A model generated the notes under the pieces. The model was not told where the DNA came from. It did not search any database and saw nothing but the letters and a program-made list of their open reading frames with translations. Below, in pieces: positions 1-5,232 of a stretch of 5,778 nt of DNA (position 1 is its first letter; each line of letters begins with the position of its first letter). Source of the DNA: an uncultured Chlamydiae bacterium (GTDB lineage: Bacteria > Chlamydiota > Chlamydiia > Chlamydiales > 2-12-FULL-49-11); the NCBI GenBank assembly GCA_937996705.1, contig CALKUQ010000013.1:1-5778 (forward strand), read 5' to 3'. A program made the translations under genes and the position numbers.

Positions 1-11
1 GAATAATCAAA

Positions 12-149
12 ATGATGTACAACGATTCCATCGTAGCCTTAGCAACACCTTCGGGGGCTGGAGCAATTTCAATAATTAGAGTTTCTGGACCAGACGCCAT
101 ACTCATTGGCGCGAGTGTTTTTAAATCTATTAAAAACAAAAATTATTAA
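12..149 (+). pseudogene. mnmE: mnmE (trmE) 5' fragment, tRNA-modification GTPase, truncated after 45 codons
   Basis: The 45-residue product begins MMYNDSIVALATPSGAGAIS and continues through IIRVSGPDAI to SVFKSIKNKNY. This matches the N-terminus of MnmE (NDTIVALATP, then IRISG), the tetrahydrofolate-binding domain of the GTPase that, with MnmG, modifies U34 of certain tRNAs. The full protein is usually about 450-470 residues, so about 90% is missing, including the helical and G domains. The version with PSGAGAI rather than PPGRGAI is what I recall from Bacteroidota, and SVFKSIKNKN is also flavobacterial in style. Similarity runs to about residue 44, then a tyrosine and a TAA follow, so the break lies near position 143. 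No Shine-Dalgarno is seen in the 11 A-rich bases before the start, as is common in Bacteroidota. Met2 is an equally possible start. The fragment cannot be functional. It marks a junction between host DNA and phage DNA, either real or an assembly artefact. Confidence 0.85.
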
Positions 150-199
150 ATAAAGAAATGTGGATTAAGTTTTAATTATCTATTCGTCTTAAGGAAACT

Positions 200-2572
200 G
201 TGGGAATCAATCTTCAAACAATTGAATATTATTCTCTCGATGGTGGGATGAATGACAACGACGCGGACACCTCTTTAAATGAGAATGAATGGTCGTTTTT
301 AAGAAACGCTGACAACTTAAGGGACGGAAGTATTGCGACCCGTTTAGGTTGTACCCGTCTTCACAAAAATCCAATTAATAGCAATGCTCCATTTCTATTA
401 GATTTTTACTACCAGCTTGATGATGGAACGAGCGATCGTTTAATCGTGTGTGGTGATAAGCTGTACAGATTCAACAATGCTGTTTTCACACTGCTCGGAT
501 CAGGGTTTTCTACTCAGGGTTATTGGAGCGCCACACAATTAGGGAATCGAGTCATTCTTGGAAATGGAATTGATGAAAATCGAGAATGGAACGGCACAAC
601 ATTGAGTTTACAATCCATTTATTCTGCGCCCCAAGATAACGCAGACACATTTACGGCTACTAACGGAGCCGGCGGAAAACTACAGATAGGCACTTTTCAA
701 TACGCGTACACCTATCGAGACCCAGTCACTTTAGAAGAATCAAATCCAGTCCAGATCCTGCTTTCTGGGCAAAATGTTCCTCTAATTAAGTCAGCCACAA
801 CTACAGCGGGAAATCAGACTGTAACACTCACAAATTTCATTCCATCAGGATTAACAGGGCTTGAAATTGTCATTTATCGTTCTACAAAAAACTCTGTTTC
901 TCCACTTTATGAGATTGCAACAAAAGCAGATACAGCTGCTCCATTTGTTGATCCAGGGATTTTAGACGGAACACGCGAACTTGAGTTCGATAACGATTTA
1001 GCGCCTAAAAGCGCAATCTTCGCCACATTCTTAAGTCGGACTTATTATGCGGTAGGAGACAAACTATATTATTCGAAACCATTTTTGCCTAGCTCAGTGC
1101 CTGTTGAAAACTTTTATCGAGTGGGCCGCGACGGGCAAGCCATCACCTGTTTATTGACGATTGGAAACAATTCACTTTTGATCGGAAAAACTCGCTCAAG
1201 TTATATTCTTCCAGATGATCCGGATCTTGGAGGCGTTCCACAAGCTTTCAACACCGTGCACGGGATTTTAAACAATCGATCAGCAACTGTGTTGGATAAC
1301 AGCGTTTTTTTCATTGATCAGTCCGTGCGCCCCTATGTTCTCGATCCTACAGAGTTAGCCAACCGAGAGCGTCGAGTGCATTACATAGGAAGGCGTTTAT
1401 CGAGCACCTTTGACTCTATCTCAAAAGACCCCGCCGCTATTAAACACATCAAATGTGAAACGGTGACTATTGAGAATAGAAAGCAATGGCTTGTTTCTAT
1501 CCCTCTGACTTCTACAACAAAGACTGATGCTATTTGTGTGCTAGACCTTATGGCTCCTCCTAGCCCCGATCAAAACGAACTAGGAGCTTGGTATGTGTGG
1601 ACCAAATTATCGGCAAGCACATTAAAAGTATGGCCGGACACTGATGGAATTCCCAGATTGTATAGGGGGGATTTTAACGGTTTCATGTGGCGGCATTTCA
1701 TTACCTACGGAGATGGAGCGCAGATCAATAGCACTTCCACAGGCTCAAACACCAACAACACATTAAACGACACAACCCAAACGTGGACCGCAAACGATTT
1801 TATCGGTGTGGATGTGTTGATCACCGAAGGGCTTGGGAAAGGTCAGCGCAGTACAATCACATCCAACACGGGTACTCAGCTTGTTATAAGCCCTGTCTGG
1901 GTTACTGTGCCAGATGCAACCTCTCAATACTCTATAGGTGGAATTGATTTTCAAGTATTCACTAACTGGAAGAGGTTTTTAAGTCACGACGACGTCAAGC
2001 GGCTTTGGTTTTTGTGGTTCAATTTTTCGAAGTCTGGAAGCTACGCGGCAAAGCTTTACATCCAAAAAGACTTCGACACTTCGCTCCTGAACGCGCTCAC
2101 GCTCACCATTCTAACATCTATCACTAATAGCCTTTGGGGGTATTTGATTTGGGGTCAAGGATTGTGGGGTGGTCTCACCTCAGTACGTGAAAAGATACAA
2201 ACCGATCTATACTTTAATCATTTACGGTTGGGAATCATCAACCAAAACGCTGGGCAACCAATGATTTATGGTAACCCCATGGAAGTGCCACTAAGTTTTA
2301 GACCTCAAGCACCTATTCCCGACACAGTACAAGAAGCTTGTGGGCTAGGGATGGGGTTTAATCTTTTTAAGATTGACATGTTTAAAGATAAAAAGCTAAG
2401 AAGACCGTGGTTTAAGACACTTCAGAAATATGAACCGAACGGTGGTGGTTCAGCTTGCTATACCCAAGATCTTTATTTTTATGAAGATGCTCGTAAACAT
2501 GGTTATCGTTTTGCATGTGATACGAGAGTTAAGGTAGGGCATTATGACTATCAAAATGATATAGTGTGGTAA
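200..2572 (+). CDS. Phage tail-type virion structural protein, fused at its C-terminus to a glycosyltransferase end
   Basis: A 790-residue product from a GTG start preceded by AAGGA at 191-195. The next upstream in-frame codons reach a stop without another standard start. Residues 10-50 (YYSLDGGMNDNDADTS, then NADNL and GSIATRLG) match the opening of phage tail or head-tail proteins that begin 'GGLN..., LQN.D...G.L..R.G' and then form a long beta-rich, propeller-like body. Residues 511-581 form the recurring module seen in many phage structural proteins: Ser/Thr/Asn-rich, then TQTWTANDFIG, GLGKGQRSTITSNTGTQLVI and PDATSQYSI. Residues 644-658 carry LWG/IWG repeats typical of the same proteins. 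A natural end of this protein seems to lie near residue 707. The remaining residues belong to a different family (separate entry). There is no signal peptide or membrane segment. Arginine codons are mostly CGN, unlike the genes downstream. It probably forms part of the tail tube or nozzle; the exact role is inferred. Confidence 0.6.
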   Translation: MGINLQTIEYYSLDGGMNDNDADTSLNENEWSFLRNADNLRDGSIATRLGCTRLHKNPINSNAPFLLDFYYQLDDGTSDRLIVCGDKLYRFNNAVFTLLGSGFSTQGYWSATQLGNRVILGNGIDENREWNGTTLSLQSIYSAPQDNADTFTATNGAGGKLQIGTFQYAYTYRDPVTLEESNPVQILLSGQNVPLIKSATTTAGNQTVTLTNFIPSGLTGLEIVIYRSTKNSVSPLYEIATKADTAAPFVDPGILDGTRELEFDNDLAPKSAIFATFLSRTYYAVGDKLYYSKPFLPSSVPVENFYRVGRDGQAITCLLTIGNNSLLIGKTRSSYILPDDPDLGGVPQAFNTVHGILNNRSATVLDNSVFFIDQSVRPYVLDPTELANRERRVHYIGRRLSSTFDSISKDPAAIKHIKCETVTIENRKQWLVSIPLTSTTKTDAICVLDLMAPPSPDQNELGAWYVWTKLSASTLKVWPDTDGIPRLYRGDFNGFMWRHFITYGDGAQINSTSTGSNTNNTLNDTTQTWTANDFIGVDVLITEGLGKGQRSTITSNTGTQLVISPVWVTVPDATSQYSIGGIDFQVFTNWKRFLSHDDVKRLWFLWFNFSKSGSYAAKLYIQKDFDTSLLNALTLTILTSITNSLWGYLIWGQGLWGGLTSVREKIQTDLYFNHLRLGIINQNAGQPMIYGNPMEVPLSFRPQAPIPDTVQEACGLGMGFNLFKIDMFKDKKLRRPWFKTLQKYEPNGGGSACYTQDLYFYEDARKHGYRFACDTRVKVGHYDYQNDIVW
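2324..2572 (+). pseudogene. C-terminal fragment of a phage-type GT-A glycosyltransferase, fused in frame to the tail protein
   Basis: Residues about 709-790 of the long frame do not resemble a tail protein. They read EACGLGMGFNLFKIDMF, then RRPWFKTL, then TQDLYFYEDARKHGYRFACD, then TRVKVGHYD. This is the C-terminal half of the family-2-like glycosyltransferases common in uncultured phages: a gatekeeping G-G-F segment, RPWF, the (E/Q)D-x-x-F-x-x-x-A segment with Asp757 in the catalytic-base position, and a terminal VGH whose His781 would coordinate the metal. The N-terminal nucleotide-binding half and the DxD motif, about 150-200 residues, are absent, so it should be inactive. In intact relatives this gene normally stands alone, and here it sits directly before a sugar 4,6-dehydratase and a methyltransferase, its usual kind of neighbours. 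The join falls near 2318-2336. The identification of the fragment is firm; whether the fusion exists in nature is open. Confidence 0.75.
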
Positions 2573-2592
2573 TCCAATTTTTGTGACATAAC

Positions 2593-2597
2593 GGGGG
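2593..2597 (+). promoter_or_regulatory. G-run ribosome binding site of the sugar dehydratase
   Basis: Five G residues end four bases before the ATG at 2602. A G-run can pair with the CCUCC of 16S rRNA through one G-U wobble. The same style of site recurs at 3579-3584 and 4411-4415. Confidence 0.55.
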
Positions 2598-2601
2598 TTA
2601 T

Positions 2602-3594
2602 ATGTCAATTGCTATAACAGGTGGTGCAGGTTTTCTAGGTTCACACGTAGCAGAACATCTTCTTATAAATACAAATGAAGATATTTATCTTTTAGATAAG
2701 CTAGACCAGGCTAATCTAAATTATAAGAGAGTATCTAGGTTTGGTACTTTCTCAAACAGAATACACTTACTAACCTTAGATTTTACACAACCTGTTAGTG
2801 ATGGTTTAGTAGACATTTTACAAGATGTATCCTGTATTCTACACTTAGGGGCACAAACTCATGTGGATACTAGTATTATAAATCCTATGTCTTTTGTTCA
2901 GGCTAATGTGGTAGGAACTTGTAATGTGCTCGAGTTAGCTAGGAAACTTCCACATTTGCAAAGGTTTTTTTATTTTTCAACAGACGAAGTTTTTGGACCT
3001 GCTTCAAGAGGTGTTGAATACCAGGAGTGGGCTAGATATAACTCGACAAATCCCTATGCTGCAACTAAGGCGGGTGGGGAGGAGTTAGCCTTAGCCTATT
3101 CGAACACTTATGGATTACCTGTTACAGTAACCCATTGTATGAATATCTTTGGTGAGAGGCAGCATTTCGAGAAATTCATACCATTGTGCATCAAGAAAAT
3201 AGAAGAAGGTGATGAGATACAAGTACACTCTGACGTAACCTGTAGTACTTCAGGAAGTAGATTTTATATACACGCTAGGAATGTAGCAGACGCTCTTTTC
3301 TTTCTTTTAATGAAGGAAAATCTACCTAAAAGAGATAAATTTAATATTGTTGGTGAAAAGGAAGTTAGTAATGAAGATGTTGTTAAGATCATTGGTAAGA
3401 TTTTAAATAAAGAACCAAAATATAAACTTATTGATTTTCACTCGTCTAGACCAGGACATGACTTACGTTATGCTCTAGATGGAGGTAAGCTGAAGGATTT
3501 AGGCTGGGAACCTCCAAAGACTTTTGAGGAATCACTTGAAAAGACCGTTAATTGGTACATCAACAATCCGGAGTGGTTGGGGGGACTACGATGA
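2602..3594 (+). CDS. NAD-dependent NDP-sugar 4,6-dehydratase/epimerase (extended SDR family, RmlB-like)
   Basis: This 330-residue protein is a full-length extended short-chain dehydrogenase/reductase. The Rossmann motif GGAGFLG occupies residues 7-13, and Asp32 ends the second strand, which favours NAD over NADP. HVDTSIINP (87-95) resembles HVDRSI.GP of RmlB. Thr127-Asp128-Glu129 in FSTDEVFG and Tyr152-x-x-x-Lys156 in NPYAATK supply the full catalytic set of a 4,6-dehydratase; plain epimerases usually lack the Asp-Glu pair. The end is also RmlB-like: RFYIHARNVADAL, SRPGHDLRYALD and LGWEPPKTFEESL. The expected reaction converts an NDP-hexose to the 4-keto-6-deoxy sugar in the cytoplasm. The substrate cannot be read from sequence, and the protein is slightly shorter than RmlB (about 350-360). 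It starts 29 bases after the preceding frame and overlaps the methyltransferase by ATGA. Arginine codons are 12 AGA/AGG to 2 CGN. It most likely modifies phage or host-surface glycans. Confidence 0.88.
   Translation: MSIAITGGAGFLGSHVAEHLLINTNEDIYLLDKLDQANLNYKRVSRFGTFSNRIHLLTLDFTQPVSDGLVDILQDVSCILHLGAQTHVDTSIINPMSFVQANVVGTCNVLELARKLPHLQRFFYFSTDEVFGPASRGVEYQEWARYNSTNPYAATKAGGEELALAYSNTYGLPVTVTHCMNIFGERQHFEKFIPLCIKKIEEGDEIQVHSDVTCSTSGSRFYIHARNVADALFFLLMKENLPKRDKFNIVGEKEVSNEDVVKIIGKILNKEPKYKLIDFHSSRPGHDLRYALDGGKLKDLGWEPPKTFEESLEKTVNWYINNPEWLGGLR
3579..3584 (+). promoter_or_regulatory. G-run ribosome binding site of the methyltransferase, deciding its start
   Basis: Six G residues inside the last codons of the dehydratase end six bases before ATG 3591. 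This favours the ATG over a TTG at 3552 that would open the same frame 13 codons earlier without a clear site. Confidence 0.6.
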
Positions 3595-4133
3595 AACAAA
3601 AGAAAGTAAAGGAAGAAAAAACTTTGAAGTTAAACCTCGCAAGCGGAGACAATCCTGCAGAAGGTTTTTTAAACGTAGATATAACAAAGTTACCCACGGT
3701 TGATAAGGTAGTAAACTTAGAAAAATTTCCATGGCCTTGGAAAGACAATTCTGTAGATGAAGTAATCTGTAGCCACTACGTTGAGCATACTCCAGATTTA
3801 ATTAAGTTTATGGAAGAGCTCTATAGGATTTTAAAGCCAGGAGCGAAAGCCTTTATTTCATGCCCCTACTATTCCTCTATGAGGTGCTGGCAAGATCCAA
3901 CGCACAAAAGAGCTATGTCAGAAGCTAGCATGTTATATTTCAACAAAGGGTGGAGAGACTCTAATAAACTAGCACACTATGGCATAACAGCCGACTTTGA
4001 CTTTTCATATTCCTATGCAATGGATCCAATTTGGGCTCAGAAGAGTGAGGAAGCTAGAGCGTTTGCGATAAGACATTACAACAATGTAGTTAACGATATA
4101 CAGTACATTTTAGTTAAAAAAGACGGGAGTTAG
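3591..4133 (+). CDS. Class I SAM-dependent methyltransferase (methyltransferase-11-like, phage type)
   Basis: A 180-residue protein starting at ATG 3591, whose first bases overlap the dehydratase stop (ATGA). After a Lys-rich start, LNLASGDNP (14-22) is the SAM-binding motif I, with ASG in place of the usual GCG. Asp30 in FLNVDI is the acidic residue that would hold the SAM ribose. WKDNSVDEVICSHYVEH (50-66) is the strand-4 region, followed by LYRILKPGAKAFISCPYYS. The later stretch WQDPTHKRAMSE, then YFNKGWRDSNKLAHYGI, then DFDFSYSY is characteristic of small methyltransferases found in environmental phages next to sugar genes. The target is unknown: a sugar from the neighbouring pathway is the natural guess, and nothing here suggests a DNA methyltransferase (no DPPY or PCQ motif). 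Translational coupling to the dehydratase is likely. All six arginines are AGA or AGG. Confidence 0.85.
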   Translation: MKQKKVKEEKTLKLNLASGDNPAEGFLNVDITKLPTVDKVVNLEKFPWPWKDNSVDEVICSHYVEHTPDLIKFMEELYRILKPGAKAFISCPYYSSMRCWQDPTHKRAMSEASMLYFNKGWRDSNKLAHYGITADFDFSYSYAMDPIWAQKSEEARAFAIRHYNNVVNDIQYILVKKDGS

Positions 4134-4135
4134 GA

Positions 4136-4456
4136 ATGTTTACCATTAAAGGGATTAGTGGATTAAAATCAAGTATACTAGTAAACGTTGAATTCTCATC
4201 TGGAAAAGTAGCCGAGGTGGAGTTTCCTTACAATACTACACAGCAAGAAGTTCTAGACAAGCTGACAAAGATGGATGACGACGTACACCCAGATGGGTTT
4301 GAATATATACCAGTTCCTCTTGAAGTAATGGAGTTACAAAACTATAATTCTTTTAAAAAGAGAGTTCTACGAGATTCTGAGTTAGGGATGAGTGCTGAAC
4401 AACTTAAAACGGGGGAAATTATAAATGCAGAAGAGGGTTCGGTTATCACGATTTGA
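4136..4456 (+). CDS. Hypothetical phage protein, 106 aa
   Basis: I do not recognise this gene. It starts two bases after the methyltransferase stop, with GGGAG at 4125-4129 six bases before the ATG, so it is clearly translated as part of the operon. The product is acidic overall. The first ~32 residues look beta-rich (alternating SSILVNVEF and KVAEVEF), followed by a likely helix (TTQQEVLDKLTKM) and a Pro-rich link (FEYIPVPLEVME). The last part, from FKKRVLRDSELGMS to GEIINAEEGSVITI, ends with another strand-like stretch. There is no signal peptide, membrane segment or cysteine. Its last 32 bases overlap the next gene in another frame. Position between the sugar cassette and possible virion genes fits a small structural or accessory protein, but no function can be given. 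Confidence 0.75.
   Translation: MFTIKGISGLKSSILVNVEFSSGKVAEVEFPYNTTQQEVLDKLTKMDDDVHPDGFEYIPVPLEVMELQNYNSFKKRVLRDSELGMSAEQLKTGEIINAEEGSVITI
4411..4415 (+). promoter_or_regulatory. G-run ribosome binding site of the GNAT-fold gene, deciding its start
   Basis: GGGGGA lies inside the preceding gene, nine bases (counted from the last G) before ATG 4425. It supports this start and the resulting 32-base overlap, rather than a later internal methionine. Confidence 0.55.
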
Positions 4457-4961
4457 TAGGGAACTTGATGGCAACCTTTTATGGAATGCTTATCAAGACG
4501 AGTCTAATGTTGAGTTCTTTCGCAGGATGCCTTGCGGGATGACTAAGCCTCAAGTATTAGACATGGAGTCAAGCACTTCGTCACAAATATTTACAGTACT
4601 TTGGGACGAAAATCCAGTAGGATTCTCTATTTTAACTAATTTTGACGCTTTTTCCTTGACAGTACAAACTGGACTCTTGCTATTCCCAGAATATCGTGAT
4701 AAAATTGTAGATAATTGTAAGATCGCTTTTTGGGCCCTTTTTAGACAATGCAAGCAATTATTTGATAAAACTAATATTAGAAAGGTTAGTGTAAGATTTT
4801 TAAAGTCTAGAAAAGACTTAGAAAAGAGTTTAATAGTAGGTGGATTCAAGAAGGAGGGGGACTTTAGAGAATCAACCTATTGTTACGGACAGTTTCAAGA
4901 TGAGCTCGAGTATGCTTTGTATAAGATTAACCTTATAGAGCCCTCAGAGCCTATAACATAG
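4425..4961 (+). CDS. GNAT-fold protein, possibly a phage internal-virion or accessory acetyltransferase
   Basis: The 178-residue product has the outline of the GCN5-related N-acetyltransferase fold. A helical start (DGNLLWNAYQDES) is followed by paired strands SQIFTVLWDENPVGFSILT (53-71), a central strand with VQTGLLLFPEYRDK (80-93), a long helix (96-113), and a late strand-helix-strand: VSVRFLKSRKDLEKSLIVGG (121-140), then GFKKEGDFRESTYCY. The acetyl-CoA loop (Q/R-x-x-G-x-G/A) expected after PEYR is not present; RDKIVDNC stands in its place, so activity is doubtful. T7-like internal core protein gp13 shows a similar degenerate GNAT pattern, including an EYRDK segment and a late RFLK segment, as I remember it, so a virion role is as likely as an enzyme role. 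If enzymatic, it could acetylate an amino sugar, but no aminotransferase gene is in view. It overlaps the gene before it by 32 bases and stops nine bases before the next. Confidence 0.6.
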   Translation: MQKRVRLSRFDRELDGNLLWNAYQDESNVEFFRRMPCGMTKPQVLDMESSTSSQIFTVLWDENPVGFSILTNFDAFSLTVQTGLLLFPEYRDKIVDNCKIAFWALFRQCKQLFDKTNIRKVSVRFLKSRKDLEKSLIVGGFKKEGDFRESTYCYGQFQDELEYALYKINLIEPSEPIT

Positions 4962-4970
4962 GATAAAAGA

Positions 4971-5231
4971 ATGCCACACTTAGCACCTATCATTGGAGCC
5001 GTTGCCGCGGGAGTTGGAGCGGCTACGTCTATTGCAGCTGCAACAAAAGGTTCCCCAGATATGCCATCTGGATCTATGTTTAACGGTCAGCAACCCCAAC
5101 AGGGCCTACCACCACCTGCCATGGGACAGTTACCATCAACATCTGGTGCTTTTAGCATGGGTGTACCCTCAGCCCCACAAGCTCCTAATGTGCAAGTAGA
5201 CTTACTGAGACAGATCCAGCAGGGAGGTTGA
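4971..5231 (+). CDS. Small Ala/Gly- then Pro/Gln-rich phage protein, 86 aa
   Basis: I cannot assign a family. The ATG has AGGA at 4960-4963 with a seven-base spacer, overlapping the previous stop codon. Residues 5-25 (from APIIGAVAAGVG through AATSIAAAT) form a small-residue hydrophobic helix that could enter a membrane or pack in a helical bundle. There is no clear cleavage site or strong positive start, so a secretion signal is not evident. The rest is low-complexity: FNGQQPQQGLPPPAMGQLP, then PSAPQAPNV, ending in a short amphipathic VQVDLLRQIQQGG. Small proteins with an Ala/Gly helix near the N-terminus are common among phage internal-virion and tail-associated genes, which fits the place in the operon. 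Another frame is open across 4993-5199, but it has no ribosome binding site and a His/Leu-rich product, so this frame is preferred. Confidence 0.7.
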   Translation: MPHLAPIIGAVAAGVGAATSIAAATKGSPDMPSGSMFNGQQPQQGLPPPAMGQLPSTSGAFSMGVPSAPQAPNVQVDLLRQIQQGG

Positions 5232-5232
5232 T

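Noticed and set aside
150..199. Promoter or attachment core in the AT-rich gap before the tail gene
   Set aside because: No convincing -35/-10 pair, Bacteroidota-type TTTG promoter or repeat could be made out; only the AAGGA ribosome site at 191-195 is supported.
1763..1954. Open frame of 63 codons on the minus strand
   Set aside because: It lies wholly inside the tail-protein gene, opposite its Ser/Thr/Asn-rich module, with no ribosome binding site and a product unlike any family.
2573..2592. Terminator between the long frame and the dehydratase
   Set aside because: There is a short T-run (2578-2582) but no stem before it, and the spacing suits continued transcription.
3552..3590. TTG at 3552 as an earlier start of the methyltransferase
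   Set aside because: It would add 13 residues read from the dehydratase's end in another frame. The ATG at 3591 has a six-G site at the right distance and the ATGA overlap common in operons.
3560..3748. Open frame of 62 codons on the minus strand
   Set aside because: It is antisense to the start of the methyltransferase. It is Phe/Thr-rich from reading A-rich codons backwards, with no start signal.
4550..4849. Open frame of 99 codons on the minus strand
   Set aside because: It is antisense to the GNAT-fold gene. The plus strand gene has a ribosome binding site and recognisable fold pattern, and this one has neither.
4993..5199. Alternative plus-strand frame of 68 codons within the 86-aa gene
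   Set aside because: It has no Shine-Dalgarno and a Leu/His-rich product typical of out-of-frame reading of Ala/Pro/Gln codons. The other frame is better placed in the operon.
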